Notes under the pieces: model-generated
What the model saw: only the letters and a program-made list of their open reading frames with translations
Told to the model about the DNA's origin: nothing
Database searches by the model: none
Shown: piece after piece, positions 33,716 through 44,500 of the stretch
Layout: each line of letters opens with the position of its first letter
Position numbering within the stretch: position 1 is the stretch's first letter
Made by a program: the position numbers and the translations under genes
Assembly: GCA_026261815.1 (NCBI GenBank)
Contig: JAMPIT010000417.1
Location: 8,279,501 to 8,343,500, forward strand
DNA from: Monarcha castaneiventris obscurior
Taxonomy: Eukaryota > Chordata > Aves > Passeriformes > Monarchidae
DNA length: 64,000 nt
Direction: 5' to 3'

Positions 33716-35278
33716 CGGAGGGAAAGAGAAGGGATGAGTGTGGATGCTGTTACAGGCTTTCTGCTACAGAGACTTTGCCCCCCGGAGTGGCAACTCGTGT
33801 CCATGGACAGACACATGGAAGATTGCAGAATGGGCAGAATTAGAGAAAGTGCAAAAAAAGAAAAAGGGGAAGTCTTGGAGACAGAGGCAGTTAAAGCAGA
33901 TTTGGTGTGGCAGTGGAGTGTGTGTGTATATGTGTATGCACCTGTGCACTTGCACAGAATAATACAACTGTCTCCAAAGTGAGTTCCAGCTTCATAACTT
34001 TCAAGAATGTCTTTCTTTCTTTTTTTTTTTTTCTTTTGGGCGAGTGATGCTGTATGTCTGTGTTTCATGTCTAGTTTGTGTTTGTCTGCCTGTGTTGGAT
34101 GTTGATGAGTATTTGTGTTTTCCATGTGACAGAGTATGTCTGGTGGTTGCTGGGGCTAACGTTTAGCATCCAGAAGGATGCTCTGCCACTGTGTGGGCTG
34201 AGTTTAGGTAGGTAACAGTATCTGATACGATCAGTTTGTATGCTGCAGGCAATTCATAAGCAGAGTATATTTGTGTGTGATGTACAGCCACTGGTGCTTG
34301 CTTGACTTATGTTCCTGAGGATGTTTTATGTGCCCTCATTTTCTTACACATACGTAACTTGCTGGTGTGGCATTTGCACCGATATGGATGTGTGTATGTA
34401 CATGGCACTTTTTCTGGTCTCTGCTATGGGAGTGGGCTCATTAAACACTGTGCAGTGACGGTTTCGTATCAGGGGTCAGGAGCTGGTGTGTGGTAGACAT
34501 GTTTGGGTCTTCCGCGTGCACTTGTGCAGGGATCGCTATTCGCTGTGCTGTATAAAAATGTTTTTGCTGTGTACTCACAGGAGGGGTGGAACAGGCTGGG
34601 TGGAGCTGATGTGGTGCTGTGTGATGGTTGTCTGAATTACCACGTGTGCATCTTAATACAGACGTGCAACCTTGTAGGTAGGTGCAGGGTGTATGTGGAG
34701 AAGAGAAGCACCCCGTCCTTTAGAGGAGCTCCGAGTCCTGAGGGGTTGAATGCAAGGCGGTGTGGAAAGGCCAGTGAGTGAATGTGCGTGTGTTCGTGTC
34801 CCGAGTGTCCTTGCAGGGGGCGTGCCTGGGTGGCTGCGTGGGCAGGGAGGTGGCGTGTGTGTGTGCATGCGTGCGGCCGTGTGTGCAGGCACACCTCACC
34901 TCCTCCCGCTGCAGCTCCGTCAGCACCTTGCCCTCCGCTGGGTCAGGTGCTCTCTCCTTTCGTGTGCAGCGGGACAGCCAGGCTCTCAGCACACAGGCCA
35001 GCCTCCTTCCATCCTCTCAGTCTCTTTCCATCTGGCTGTCTGTCTGCCCTGCTGCCCGTGTCCAGTTGTCTGTTCCCATAATCACCGATACGCCTTGACT
35101 AGCTCACACCCTCCACTGCCTGTGGACTCAGCAGCTGTGCATCTCTCTGTCCCTCCCACACACACACATATTCACACACACACACACACACACCCTGGAT
35201 CTTCATCTGTGGCATATTCAGTTGCCATTGGAAACCTAAGAAAGAAGTGAATCTACCCTCCAAGTCTTAAGCTGGTGG
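33716..35278. other. Non-coding stretch with GT-rich segments
   Basis: GT-rich DNA at about 33,917-33,950, 34,040-34,115 and 34,780-34,890, and a T-rich run at 34,018-34,036. A CA microsatellite follows at 35,157. No exon was recognised. Confidence 0.55.
35157..35193 (+). repeat. (CA)n microsatellite, interrupted
   Basis: Two CA runs (about 35,157-35,168 and 35,173-35,192) are separated by TATT. Confidence 0.9.
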
Positions 35279-35329
35279 TTTTTTTCCTTTTTTTTTTTTT
35301 TTCCCTCCCCTTTCCTCCTCTCCTCACAG
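35279..35329 (+). promoter_or_regulatory. Polypyrimidine tract and splice acceptor
   Basis: A continuous run of T and C from 35,279 (T5CCT16, then CCCTCCCCTTTCCTCCTCTCC) ends in TCACAG, with AG at 35,328-35,329. This is an almost ideal 3' splice signal: long pyrimidine tract, no AG inside, and CAG at the end. It is immediately followed by CpG-dense sequence. Confidence 0.6.
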
Positions 35330-35375
35330 AAGGCGAAGTCGTTCGCAATGAATCCATGGCAGCTTCGATCGAGCG
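35330..35375 (+). CDS. Candidate short exon, gene unknown
   Basis: Forty-six bases lie between the strong acceptor at 35,329 and a donor GCG/GTGAGC (GT at 35,376). An alternative donor TGAG/GTAAGC at 35,508 is closer to consensus and would give a 178-base exon. The 46-base core holds six CpG, far above its flanks, as is common in conserved exons. It contains two ATGs: 35,348 (MNPWQLRSS, running on to a stop at 35,411 if the longer exon is used) and 35,356 (MAASIER, then TGA if unspliced). A third reading gives GEVVRNESMAASIER through the short exon. It could be an internal coding exon, a 5' untranslated exon or a start-codon exon. I do not recognise the protein, and coding status is uncertain. 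Confidence 0.4.
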
Positions 35376-35507
35376 GTGAGCTGGAGCCCCTACTCACAGG
35401 CCACTTCATGTGACTGAACAGAGACCTTTCCCAGCACTCGCCAAGGAGAGCAGAGCCCTGGATTTACCTCCTGCGCACCCGGGCACCCCCAGTGCAGGCA
35501 CTGTGAG

Positions 35508-38500
35508 GTAAGCCAACCTCAGCACCTCTGTCTGTGCCTCTCTTCATCCCGCCCTCCCTCCCTCGCCCTCGTTGCTTGCTCCCCAGAGGTGTGAGGGAGG
35601 AGAAGGGCAGGGGTTTCTGCTATGCTGTGAACAAAATCTAGGCTTTCATCAGCGCCCTTCCCACGATGAAGAGCTGCTCCGTCCTCTCTGAGCCCCTTCC
35701 CCTGCGGCTCTGCCTGCGTGTGCAGGGAGGGGGTGTTTGCAGAGCAGCCGGGGGAAGCGCTGCGGGCCCCCCGCACGCAGTCCCGAGTGCATTCCGCCCC
35801 TTTCCCATCCCTCCCTGGGCACACACCTGTCTGCTCTTCTCCATTCGTCATTTCCCTCCACCTCCCCTATTTCCTGGCAGAAGGGGAAGCCGGGCTGACT
35901 CTGCTGCAGCCTGGCCAGCAGCAAAGCTGGGCTCCGCAGCCCTGGTCTGGGTCACCCCAGGGATGCAGCTTGCAGCAGGGCAGGAGTGGGCATCGTGCAA
36001 CTGGGAGTGGGGCACAGAGGGGAGGATTTCCCCTCCCTCCTCATCTCATGGATATTTTGGGGATTCCAATTCCCCACAGAAGATGCTGGCCTCCATTTCC
36101 TAGCCAGGTACCTCCTCTGAATACCCAGCCCAGCCTGCCACAGCTTTTGGGGTGATGGGCATGCTCTTTGTCACTGCTTATCTGCTGTCCCCTGGTGCTC
36201 CTTCTCAGCTGGAAGGGATGTTTTCCTACTGGAGACAGTGTGTTTCATAAGCTGGGAACGCCGTGTGCCCTGCACAGGCAGTGAAGGGACCCTGTGCAGA
36301 GCCTGACCCATTTTGGGGCGCAAAGCTCTTGAGAGCACCTGAAAGGGCCTCCTGCTGCCTGGGGCTGCCCTCAGTGCCCCTTTCCCCAGCTCCTCTGCAG
36401 GGAAGGCAGGAGGATCAGCTGCACTATTTCCATGCCTTGTCTCCGTGCTGCTGGAGCTGCTGTGGTGTGGGGATGGGAGGGGAGTGGGAGCAGCTGTTTC
36501 TCCCAGTGCCTGGGCAGGCCCAGACGTGCTGCCAGTCCTCGAGGAGCACAAACGTGCCTGGAGATGCCTGTCCCCAAAATAGACCCTAAAGCAATGAGCT
36601 GCTGGCAAAGCAGCAGATAACCTTAGAGGAGTGGATTTTAAAGGGGAGGTTTGCGAGTTTGCAACCTGCCAGGCTGTGGTTTCAGGCTCTGCACAGACTC
36701 TGGCAGAGAGCAGGGTTTTCTGAGTCAGATTTTGGGGGCTGTTGTGTTTCTCTGAGAGGAAGGGACTGGCAGGGTCTGTGCTACGGTGCAGTCCTAACAG
36801 TGGTGCTGGTGTGGTGTCCCCTGAAGGAGGTGATGGGTTGCTCGCCTCCTGCCCAGGTCCCACCTAGTGATGCTGACCAGGAGGGCACATCTTCCACTGC
36901 ATCTTCCACTGCATCTTCCAGTGCATCTCTCTGCATCTGCTGCCATTGCAGAACTTTGCCATCAGCTTTCCCCATCTGCAGCTCCTCAACGCTCCCTGAC
37001 CCACTACTCTGGTACCTACCTGTCTACATGAACTGCTGCCTTCAACTTCTCTGTGGTGCCTCTTGCTGTTTTTCTTCCTTCTTTGGGGTACCCCAAGTCC
37101 TTCTTTTCCCTCTTTCAGCACCCATTCCTCACTCCTCCTCCTTTGTGACCCCCGTGCCAGGCAGGAGCAGCTCTGGTCAGCCTTGGGAAGGGCTGATGCT
37201 GCCCGGTGGGGTTGTTTCTGGATGCTGCTGCCAGCTGACGATGCTGTGAAGTGCTCTGTCCCCCTGAGGGTCACACCCTCCGGTGCTCGGTGCCTGCTTT
37301 GCGAGTGAGGAGTGACGGTGCTGGTGTTGATGTGTCACTCTCCCTCTTGGCCAGAGCCTGGCAGGGAGCGTGCCCATGCAGTCGCACATGGTGTCATTGT
37401 TGGAGAGTTTGCAGACAGCAAGCTCTTCCCATATGGAGCCTCCAAAGTCATTTGGCATTGGTTAAATTCCTCAGCCCTCTCAGGACGTGGCTTTGGCACT
37501 GACTCAGAGTGGACAAGACAATAAATCCAGCTCTAGGGAGCTTGGTACTGGGTCAAAACTGCTGCAGCTACATGGTAGAAAATGCTGATCCAGTATGAAT
37601 TCACTCTGCTGTTTGAGATTTGTTTAGAAAACAATGTTGGCTTAACTCTGTACTGGCAAGATTTATGTTGTGTTGGGTATTATCTGTCTGCACAACCCTG
37701 TCTTGGTGCTGGCTCGAGCGTTGTTTCTGTGCCACATCTGGCACGTGCTCCGGATCGTGCGTGCTCCGGCTAATCTGACAGATGTAATTACACACTGCAG
37801 CCAGCCTGGTTCAGTCCCTCCTGTCGGGCAAGACAATCTGAAAGAGGGTTAAATTACAGTCTGGGAGCAAGCCTTGTCCCACACCAGGGAGACGCTGGAG
37901 AGGATGGCATTGGCTGGGAGGAGGGCAGGCATCGCGCCGGAGAGGAAGGGGAGGGAAGCATTGTCTCAGCAGGAGGATGTTGTTCTCTAGCCCTGACCAC
38001 TGCACAGGTCAGTGCACGTGGTCCAGGAGAGGCATTATCATTCCTCATAGGATCATGTTGTCAGAAAATGGGGTTGCACCATGAATGGAGGCCGAGCCAG
38101 CCCCACTGGAGGCTTGTTGGGACAGAGTATGAGTGCAAACCCTCACTGTTATGCTGCAGGGACTTTTTCCAGGTCTGTTACTCAGGTGCTTGTCTTGCTG
38201 AGGGAGGTAACTTTTTTTGTGCTGAAGGGCCAAAGGGCAGGAAGTGAGGTGAGAGGTGTTTTGCCTCATGCTTTTGTGTGGATGTATGCAAGTCTCTGGT
38301 GATTAGGAGGAGAATTTGTTGACCAGGTTTAGCAGTCTGAAGTCAGTTTTACTTTAAATCCCAGCAAAATGAGCTTTCAGAGGTTAAAGTCAAGAGGTGA
38401 CACTGTCTACTAAAGCTTGTTGCTAAGGATCCTAATCCTAGCAAACTCTCTCACTGGTCACCATGCCGTGCCTCAGTTTCCCCTACCTTTACGTGGAACA

Positions 38501-41160
38501 GGCAGTAGCCACAAACACTGTGGGAGAGGAGGGGTTTGGAGAGTAGGGATGTGAAGGAACAACGCTTCAGGCTGCACAGAGAGATGCAGTGGGGAAAGGG
38601 AGGTTCAGCCTGCGGACTCTGCTGACACGGCCGAGTGCTGTCATTCGCAGGGGGCTGGGTGCCGGAGGAGAATCCGTAATTACCAGGGGGCTGCGTGCCA
38701 GGGCCGAGGCAGCGATTCACTCAAGCCTCTGTTTGTTTGGGAAGAGAAGGGGAGTTTGTGGATCGTCGCTTGGGAAACAGAGTAGAGATTCAGTGGAGAA
38801 GGACAGGCTTCTTGGCTGGGCCTCCCCCAGCAGCCGTGCCACGTGCCTGTGTGTGTCAGGGGACTGAGGGGACCCTGGTACAGGCCGTGACCAGCAGCTG
38901 GCCACCCCCATCCCCCGTCGTTCCACCTCCCCCTTGCACCCTCTGCACAGCCCTGAGACACACACACACATGACAGACCAGTGCATGTGAGGAGAGGGAG
39001 ACAAGCTAAAAGCCTCGCTAGAAGAGCAGCTGGATGGGATTCAGGCTACCTCCCTGCCTGGTTTATGCCCTGTGCAGTAGAACAGCATCTGTGCCAGTGT
39101 CCATGTTGCTTCATCCCAGCCCAAACAGGCACCTTCAGCAGGGCCGTGTCTGGTGTGTGGGGAGTGGTGTTGGGCTGAGTCAGGGCATGAAGAAGACGTC
39201 TTTCTTCCCCAAGTTTCTCCTCTGTCTCATCCCAGTGTGAGCCCTCTCTTCCTTCGTGGAGGTGGAGACCTGCAGGCAGTGGAGGGAGGTGCTGCAGAGG
39301 GAAGGGGGATTGTGAGACACACAAGGGTATGGAGGGGATGCAGACACTGAGATGAGAAAGAGGGAAGACCTGAGAGAAAAAGGACAGAAGCAGCAAAGGA
39401 AGAAAGGGGTGGAGAGGGAGGCAGAAAGAGAGCAGCATGTTCCTGCAGTGGCAATGTGTTATGGAAGTATCTTATATTGATATTACAGACTAGAGTCTGA
39501 CCTGACCATGTTTGTACTGGGCAGGGATGTGGTCTCAAAAGCTCTGTGGCAGGAGGACCAGCTCTGCACAATAAACTGCTCATCTTCTATCCACCTCCTT
39601 CATTAAGGGAATAGCCAGCCTGAGATTGTCCTGCTTTGAGATGCCTTCTGCTGTGCACGTTTGTCTGCTCCCGATATAGAGGAGGGAACACGGCTGAGAA
39701 ACCCCTCCTTGTGTCCTCTGTCCTCCTGGCCCTCGCCCCATGTAGCCAGAGGAAGTGAAGGTGCTGCCCAGTGCTGCTGAGGATTGCCTTGCTCTGTACT
39801 GGAGGGACGTTGGTGAGGTCCTAGAGGGAGCCACAGACTTGCCTTTAGATACCCCCCAGAGAAACTTATGGCCACATTACCCCACACTGGCAGTGTCTGC
39901 AGGGAATGAATTCAACAAGCTACATGAGGGCAGAATTTTTTCTGCCCCATCAACACGTCCCATAAGAACCGAACAGCAGCAATTAGATTAGAGGGATTTG
40001 TGGAAATTTCTCTTCCTCTTTTATGATATACACTTGAGTACGTGTCTGTTGGGTAAGGTAGGCATGCCGGGTCTGTCACAGGGTAGGTAGACTTCATACA
40101 GATGTTCTCAGTGTCACTTTTGATGGGGGTGTGATGGTTTCCAGAAGCTGGAATGCCAGTGCTGGCTTGCAGGCAGGTTGACAGGTGAAGGTGTATCCAC
40201 AGCTGGTCGTGTGTCCATTGTGACATAAACCTGTGGCTGCTTCTTTTCCCCCTCAAGCTTCCTCCCTGACTCCCTGTTGCAGGACCAGTGGAAGGTGTGG
40301 CTTAAAGTGAGTGGCACGTCAGGGCCACCGGGCTGTGCCCCGATCTTAACTGCCGTGCCTTTTGAAGCCAGCCAGCATGGTGAAATCTATCGAGAACCAG
40401 TCTGGCACAAAGGGAGAAACACTCATTTAATGGGGCTACTTATTTGAGTTCTCCCCAGCATTGCCCATTACATTTCATGTTTTGTGGCTGATGCAGTTGA
40501 AAGGCAATCACTGGAGCTAACAGCCCAGCATTGTTCTGCTCACCTTCTGATTTACTTCTTTTCATCCTCGCTGGGTTTCATCTCCTCCCAGGTTCATGCA
40601 TCCCCCAGCACTGAGGTCACTTTCTTTTCATCACACCTTAGGCTGTATATAATCAAGCTAGCACTGTTCCTGCCCTGAATCTTCTGGGGTCAAGATGGAA
40701 ATCACTATTCAGCAAGAGACCCAAACAAATGAGCAAAACTAGCCTGGTTGGTCAGAACAGGGTGGAAGTTTTCCAAGAAAACTCACATTGATCAATTCCA
40801 GTCACCTCCTGTGCTTAAAGTGACTCAGTATCTCCATTTTTAGGATGTTGCTGGGGAGCTGAATTCTCTTATGATTTCTCTTGTATCAGCTGTCCCTACC
40901 AACGGTATTTGTGAGATTCTTTTCCTATATCTGCTCAGATGAGGATCTGTTGGGAAATATGCTGGTAGAATAATGGGCGCTGGGACAAAGCAACTCATAA
41001 AAAGCCCACAAACACAGGGAAAAAAACCCCAACAACCACAAAACCTCCGCCCCCCCTTTCCCTGAACAATAAGTTATCAAGTCCAGATGGTTAAATCCGA
41101 GAGTTTGGAAGGAGCTTAAGTGATTGAGCTGCTAACAAAAATATGCAATCTCTTGTGAAA
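35508..41160. other. Non-coding stretch, no gene recognised
   Basis: GC-rich to mixed DNA. Frames up to 230 codons (minus, 36,171-36,863) and 196 codons (+, 36,659-37,249) have no domain. Sequence at about 40,330-40,680 is AT-richer and free of simple repeats, and might be conserved. A short CA run lies at about 38,959. No exon with paired signals was accepted. Confidence 0.5.
36889..36935 (+). repeat. 12-bp tandem repeat, about 3.5 units
   Basis: Copies of GCATCTTCCACT start about 36,888, 36,900 and 36,912, with a degenerate fourth. The array is open in all frames and gives Ser/Thr/Ala-rich peptides, an artefact of the 12-bp period. Confidence 0.9.
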
Positions 41161-41170
41161 AAAAAAAAAA
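41158..41170 (+). repeat. A13 homopolymer
   Basis: Thirteen A directly upstream of the LINE fragment at 41,190. It is not the element's tail, because the LINE reads onward on the + strand from here. Confidence 0.85.
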
Positions 41171-41189
41171 CAAACTACTGATTCGGGGA

Positions 41190-41870
41190 ATTGGAGAAGA
41201 CCAAATGTTGTACCTATATTTAAAAAAAGGCTTCAGTGATGATCCGGGGAATTAAAGATCAGTAGGCTTTGCATCTGTATCTGGTAAACTGGTGGGAATG
41301 ATAATTAAAAAGCAGTGCTTGAAGACATCTGGAAGACTGGGGTCTGACAGGGCCTATCCAGCGTGGGATCAGCAGGGGAAAACTGCATCGTGCTAATCTC
41401 CTACAACTTTTTGAATGTGTCAATAACGCAGCGGATAAAGGAGACCCAATTGATATAACGTATTTAGACTTCCAAAAGGCTTTTGAAAGATCCTGCACTT
41501 GAGCTGCTAAAGAAGCTAAGTAGTCAGTGAGAGACAAAATATTGACATAGATCAACAACTGAGTAGGAGACTGAAAGAATGAGGGGATTAAACAGTCAAG
41601 TTTCACCATGGCAAAAGGTTAATGTGGCCTCCAGGTTCTCTTCTAAATCCCTTGTGGTTTACCTTATTGTTTAATGAATTGGAAAGGTGGGAGGAGAGAT
41701 ACACCGTATGGAAATCAGCAGATGAGACAAAGTTATTATGTTGGCTGTGGACAGAAAGAGCTGTGGGAAATGCCTGGGAAAGAGAATGAAGTTAAATGAA
41801 TATGCTGTGCTCTGGTGAGTGAAACTGAATGTTGATATGTTCCAAATAATGTGTGTCGCAGGGCGGACTC
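41190..41870 (+). mobile_element. Ancient CR1/L3-like LINE reverse-transcriptase fragment
   Basis: Successive blocks on the + strand match the CR1/L3 RT order. NWRRPNVVPIFKKG and a decayed DPGN-RSV-SGKL block at about 41,190-41,300 match the fingers. A QGKTASC-like remnant comes next, then LLQLFECVNNAADKG and DPIDITYLDFQKAFE (41,443-41,487), the palm motif A region. Near 41,630 there is a remnant of the PQGSILNPL-type block, and near 41,720 a decayed ADDTKLL (motif C) remnant, ADETKLLCW. Frameshifts and stops separate the blocks, so the element is dead. The two catalytic Asp of motif C read as Asp-Glu here. Confidence 0.88.
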
Positions 41871-43190
41871 AGAACTCTTTAGGTACCCAAAAGGTCCTGA
41901 ATCAAGAATATCAGCCAAATGAAAGTGAGGGTGAATGTCTTTGCAGAGCTCTGCCCCATGCTGTGATGCCCTTGAGCAGGCAAATCAGCTGTTTGGATGC
42001 AGAGGCAGTGAGTGGAGAGGGCTCTGGAAGAGCTCTTGGTACACCTGCAGTGCTGCTTCATTGGGAATTGCGTGCCAAACCCGGGTCAGCCTGTTTCTGA
42101 GGGGATGCTGGAGAACTGAAGGGCCTCTGAGGTGAGACAGGAAGCCTGTGAACTCCCCCAAGTGAAGACATAGAGGAGACAGGGGTTGTTGGTGTCAGAC
42201 AGCAGACTGGGAGTGGATGGTGGGAGGAAATAAAATTATGAGACATATGAGGATATCTGTCCTTCCTTTCCTCATCACCTAGGAGTGAGGGAATGCACAG
42301 TGAAATGAAAATGTATGGGATTCAGGTTCACAGCATTGAACTGTGGAGGTCTAAGACATGAGAATTTGTCAGGTCCAAGAATTTAGAAAGGTTCATAGTG
42401 GGTTTGTGTGTTTTGTGGAGAACAAGAGTACCCCAATGAGCTTTAACTAAGGATGAGCCCAGTTTTGGAGCCTGAACTTGCAGGTTCAGAGCCTGAATTA
42501 ACCTGCAACTCATAGCAGCAAAGAAAGTTGAGATAGGAGCACATTGTCCCTCATTTGTCTGCCTTGATGTTTTTCTACCTTTTGTCCCCAAAATTCCAGT
42601 GATGTTTTTCCTGAGAGCCAGTGTGGGCATCTCTCTGACCTGGAGTGGTTGTTCCCTAGTATACACCTTCCCTGCTGGGACATGAGCAGTGAAATTCTGT
42701 TCATGTCTGATCATGTTGAAGTCCACAGTATGAAGGAGGATTTTCAGCCTCTGAGTTTGAACTGGGTTCTGGAGAAAACGAAATCCCAGCCCTGCCACAG
42801 AAAAGGTGCAAACCCACCTAAACTCTCGATATTGCCTCAGATCAGAAACCCAGCCTGCAGAGTTCCCAGACCTGCCTGGGAGATTGCCCATGCTTCCATC
42901 CTCCACCTGAGCTATGGATGTGGGAATCCGTGCCAGGATAACAGGGTATCTAGCAAACCTTCCAATTTCCAGGCCAAGCTGGAGCCCAGAATTAAAAACC
43001 TCCTGGGGATGAAGGGAGAAGAGAAATCCCTCCGCCTATGGAAACTCTGAAGCCTTATTTGATTACTTCCTCCTCTCTTCAGTGTAAGGATCTGAGTCTA
43101 CAAACATATTCTCAGGGCTTTTTTTTTTCTGAGTCCGTGATATAGGATGCTGAAATCTTCAACGGCTTGGCTAACTGAGCCTGTTTGATT
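41871..43190. other. Non-coding stretch
   Basis: The minus strand is open for 192 codons (42,328-42,906), with no recognisable domain. No repeats were recognised. Confidence 0.5.
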
Positions 43191-43197
43191 TCTAGCT

Positions 43198-43239
43198 ATT
43201 TGTGTGTAGCTACAAATGTGTGTGTAGCTACACACAAAT
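43198..43239. repeat. Perfect inverted repeat, 17-bp arms
   Basis: ATTTGTGTGTAGCTACA (43,198-43,214) and its exact reverse complement (43,223-43,239) flank an 8-base spacer, AATGTGTG. The sequence TGTAGCTACA occurs in both arms and is itself a palindrome. The stem is shorter than a typical microRNA precursor (about 22 paired bases or more), so cruciform-prone DNA is the simplest reading. Confidence 0.95.
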
Positions 43240-44270
43240 CCCAGACTCCTTGGCAGTCTGTCTCCTCCCTGGACAGCCCATGAGGTGTGAGCAGAGTGAC
43301 TGCTTGCACGGGGAAATGTTTTTAAGCTAGATAAAGAAACACTGGGGACCATGTTTACATGCTGCTCTTTGCTGGATCTCTGAGCTTTCCTGTATTATTA
43401 GAGCTGTGATTTGTTTTGGTGGGTAGCTTGGAGCTACACCCAGTGCAGCTGATGTGGAAAGAGTGGGAGCAGCCAGGCTTGTGTCCCAGTGCCAAGAGAC
43501 CTGGGGTCAGTATCACACCTTTCCACGTGGTTAAAAGTTCCTGTGAGGCCACAGGGAACTTTGGCAGTGTGTCAAAGCTGACATCACCACAGCCCCTGCA
43601 AACCTCTGGGGTGGAAGCAACATCTTCAACACCTCTCCTGGAATCCAGGAGCTGGGGACTGTGGAGGCTGACAGACACTGATGTCACCCACGCTGAGTGC
43701 CAGCAACCCCAAGGCTTGGGAGATGGCTTGATCATCACCACTCTATTATGGCACCTAAAAAGACCTCTGGGATCAGAAGATGATTGCATCTCTCTGCTCT
43801 ATTACAGCAGCCAATGAACCTCCAGGGCCAAAGGATAAATGTACCATCTCTGGCGTATTATAGCATTTAGAAACCTCACTCACTGACTCACAGCTGTCTG
43901 ACCCCTCCACCACAACCACTTTCAATTTGTCTCGGCACCCAGCCACCTTCTCTGCCGAGGTAGCTGGATAAACCCTGTGCTTTTACAGCGCCTGCCTGTG
44001 TGCAGCACCGAGGTGAGACCACACTCCTCTCACTTATAGCACTGGGGAGCACCGGTGGTGGGATGCATTTGCCAGACCTTTGCTTTGTGAATACAGCAAG
44101 GAAGCACTGCACTAAACCACTTCCCTTTAACACAGCATCTGTGAGCCTCTGGTACTGCTGTGCTGTGGCAGGTGATCCGTTCTTGCCTGGTACAGGGAGG
44201 GGGCCCTTCTCAGACTGTTAGAGGTGTTTCAGAAGACAGCTCAGCCCCTGGCAAGGGCCATGTTGTACCA
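43240..44270. other. Non-coding stretch
   Basis: Overlapping frames of 133-144 codons lie on both strands at 43,355-43,817, with no domain. Nothing else recognised. Confidence 0.5.
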
Positions 44271-44500
44271 GCGACTCGAGCTTGCTAATGGCAAGGGGGA
44301 TACTTTGAATGTCTGGTCAGCGATCCTGGCATTTAGAAAGCATGAATTAATTTCTCAGACACCCTAGAGAGGTGGAGTTCTGTCATGTTATGAACCTGAC
44401 TTGTAGATTCTGGGGAAAATCCTAAAAGCTTTTGGTAATAGAGGTTTTAGTGAGTTTAATGCCGATGGAATTAAAAGTCTCTAGGCACTCGTTGTGAATG
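44271..44500. promoter_or_regulatory. AT-rich, repeat-free island, possible conserved element
   Basis: Contains GCATTTAGAAAGCATGAATTAATTTC (about 44,328; only partly shown by its key cores GAATTAATTT and TTTAATGCC near 44,345 and 44,454). Simple repeats are absent. Weak support. Confidence 0.22.

Noticed and set aside
43198..43239. MicroRNA precursor
   Set aside because: The stem is 17 bp with a short spacer and GT-rich; a precursor needs a longer stem and a conserved arm, and I recognise no microRNA seed.
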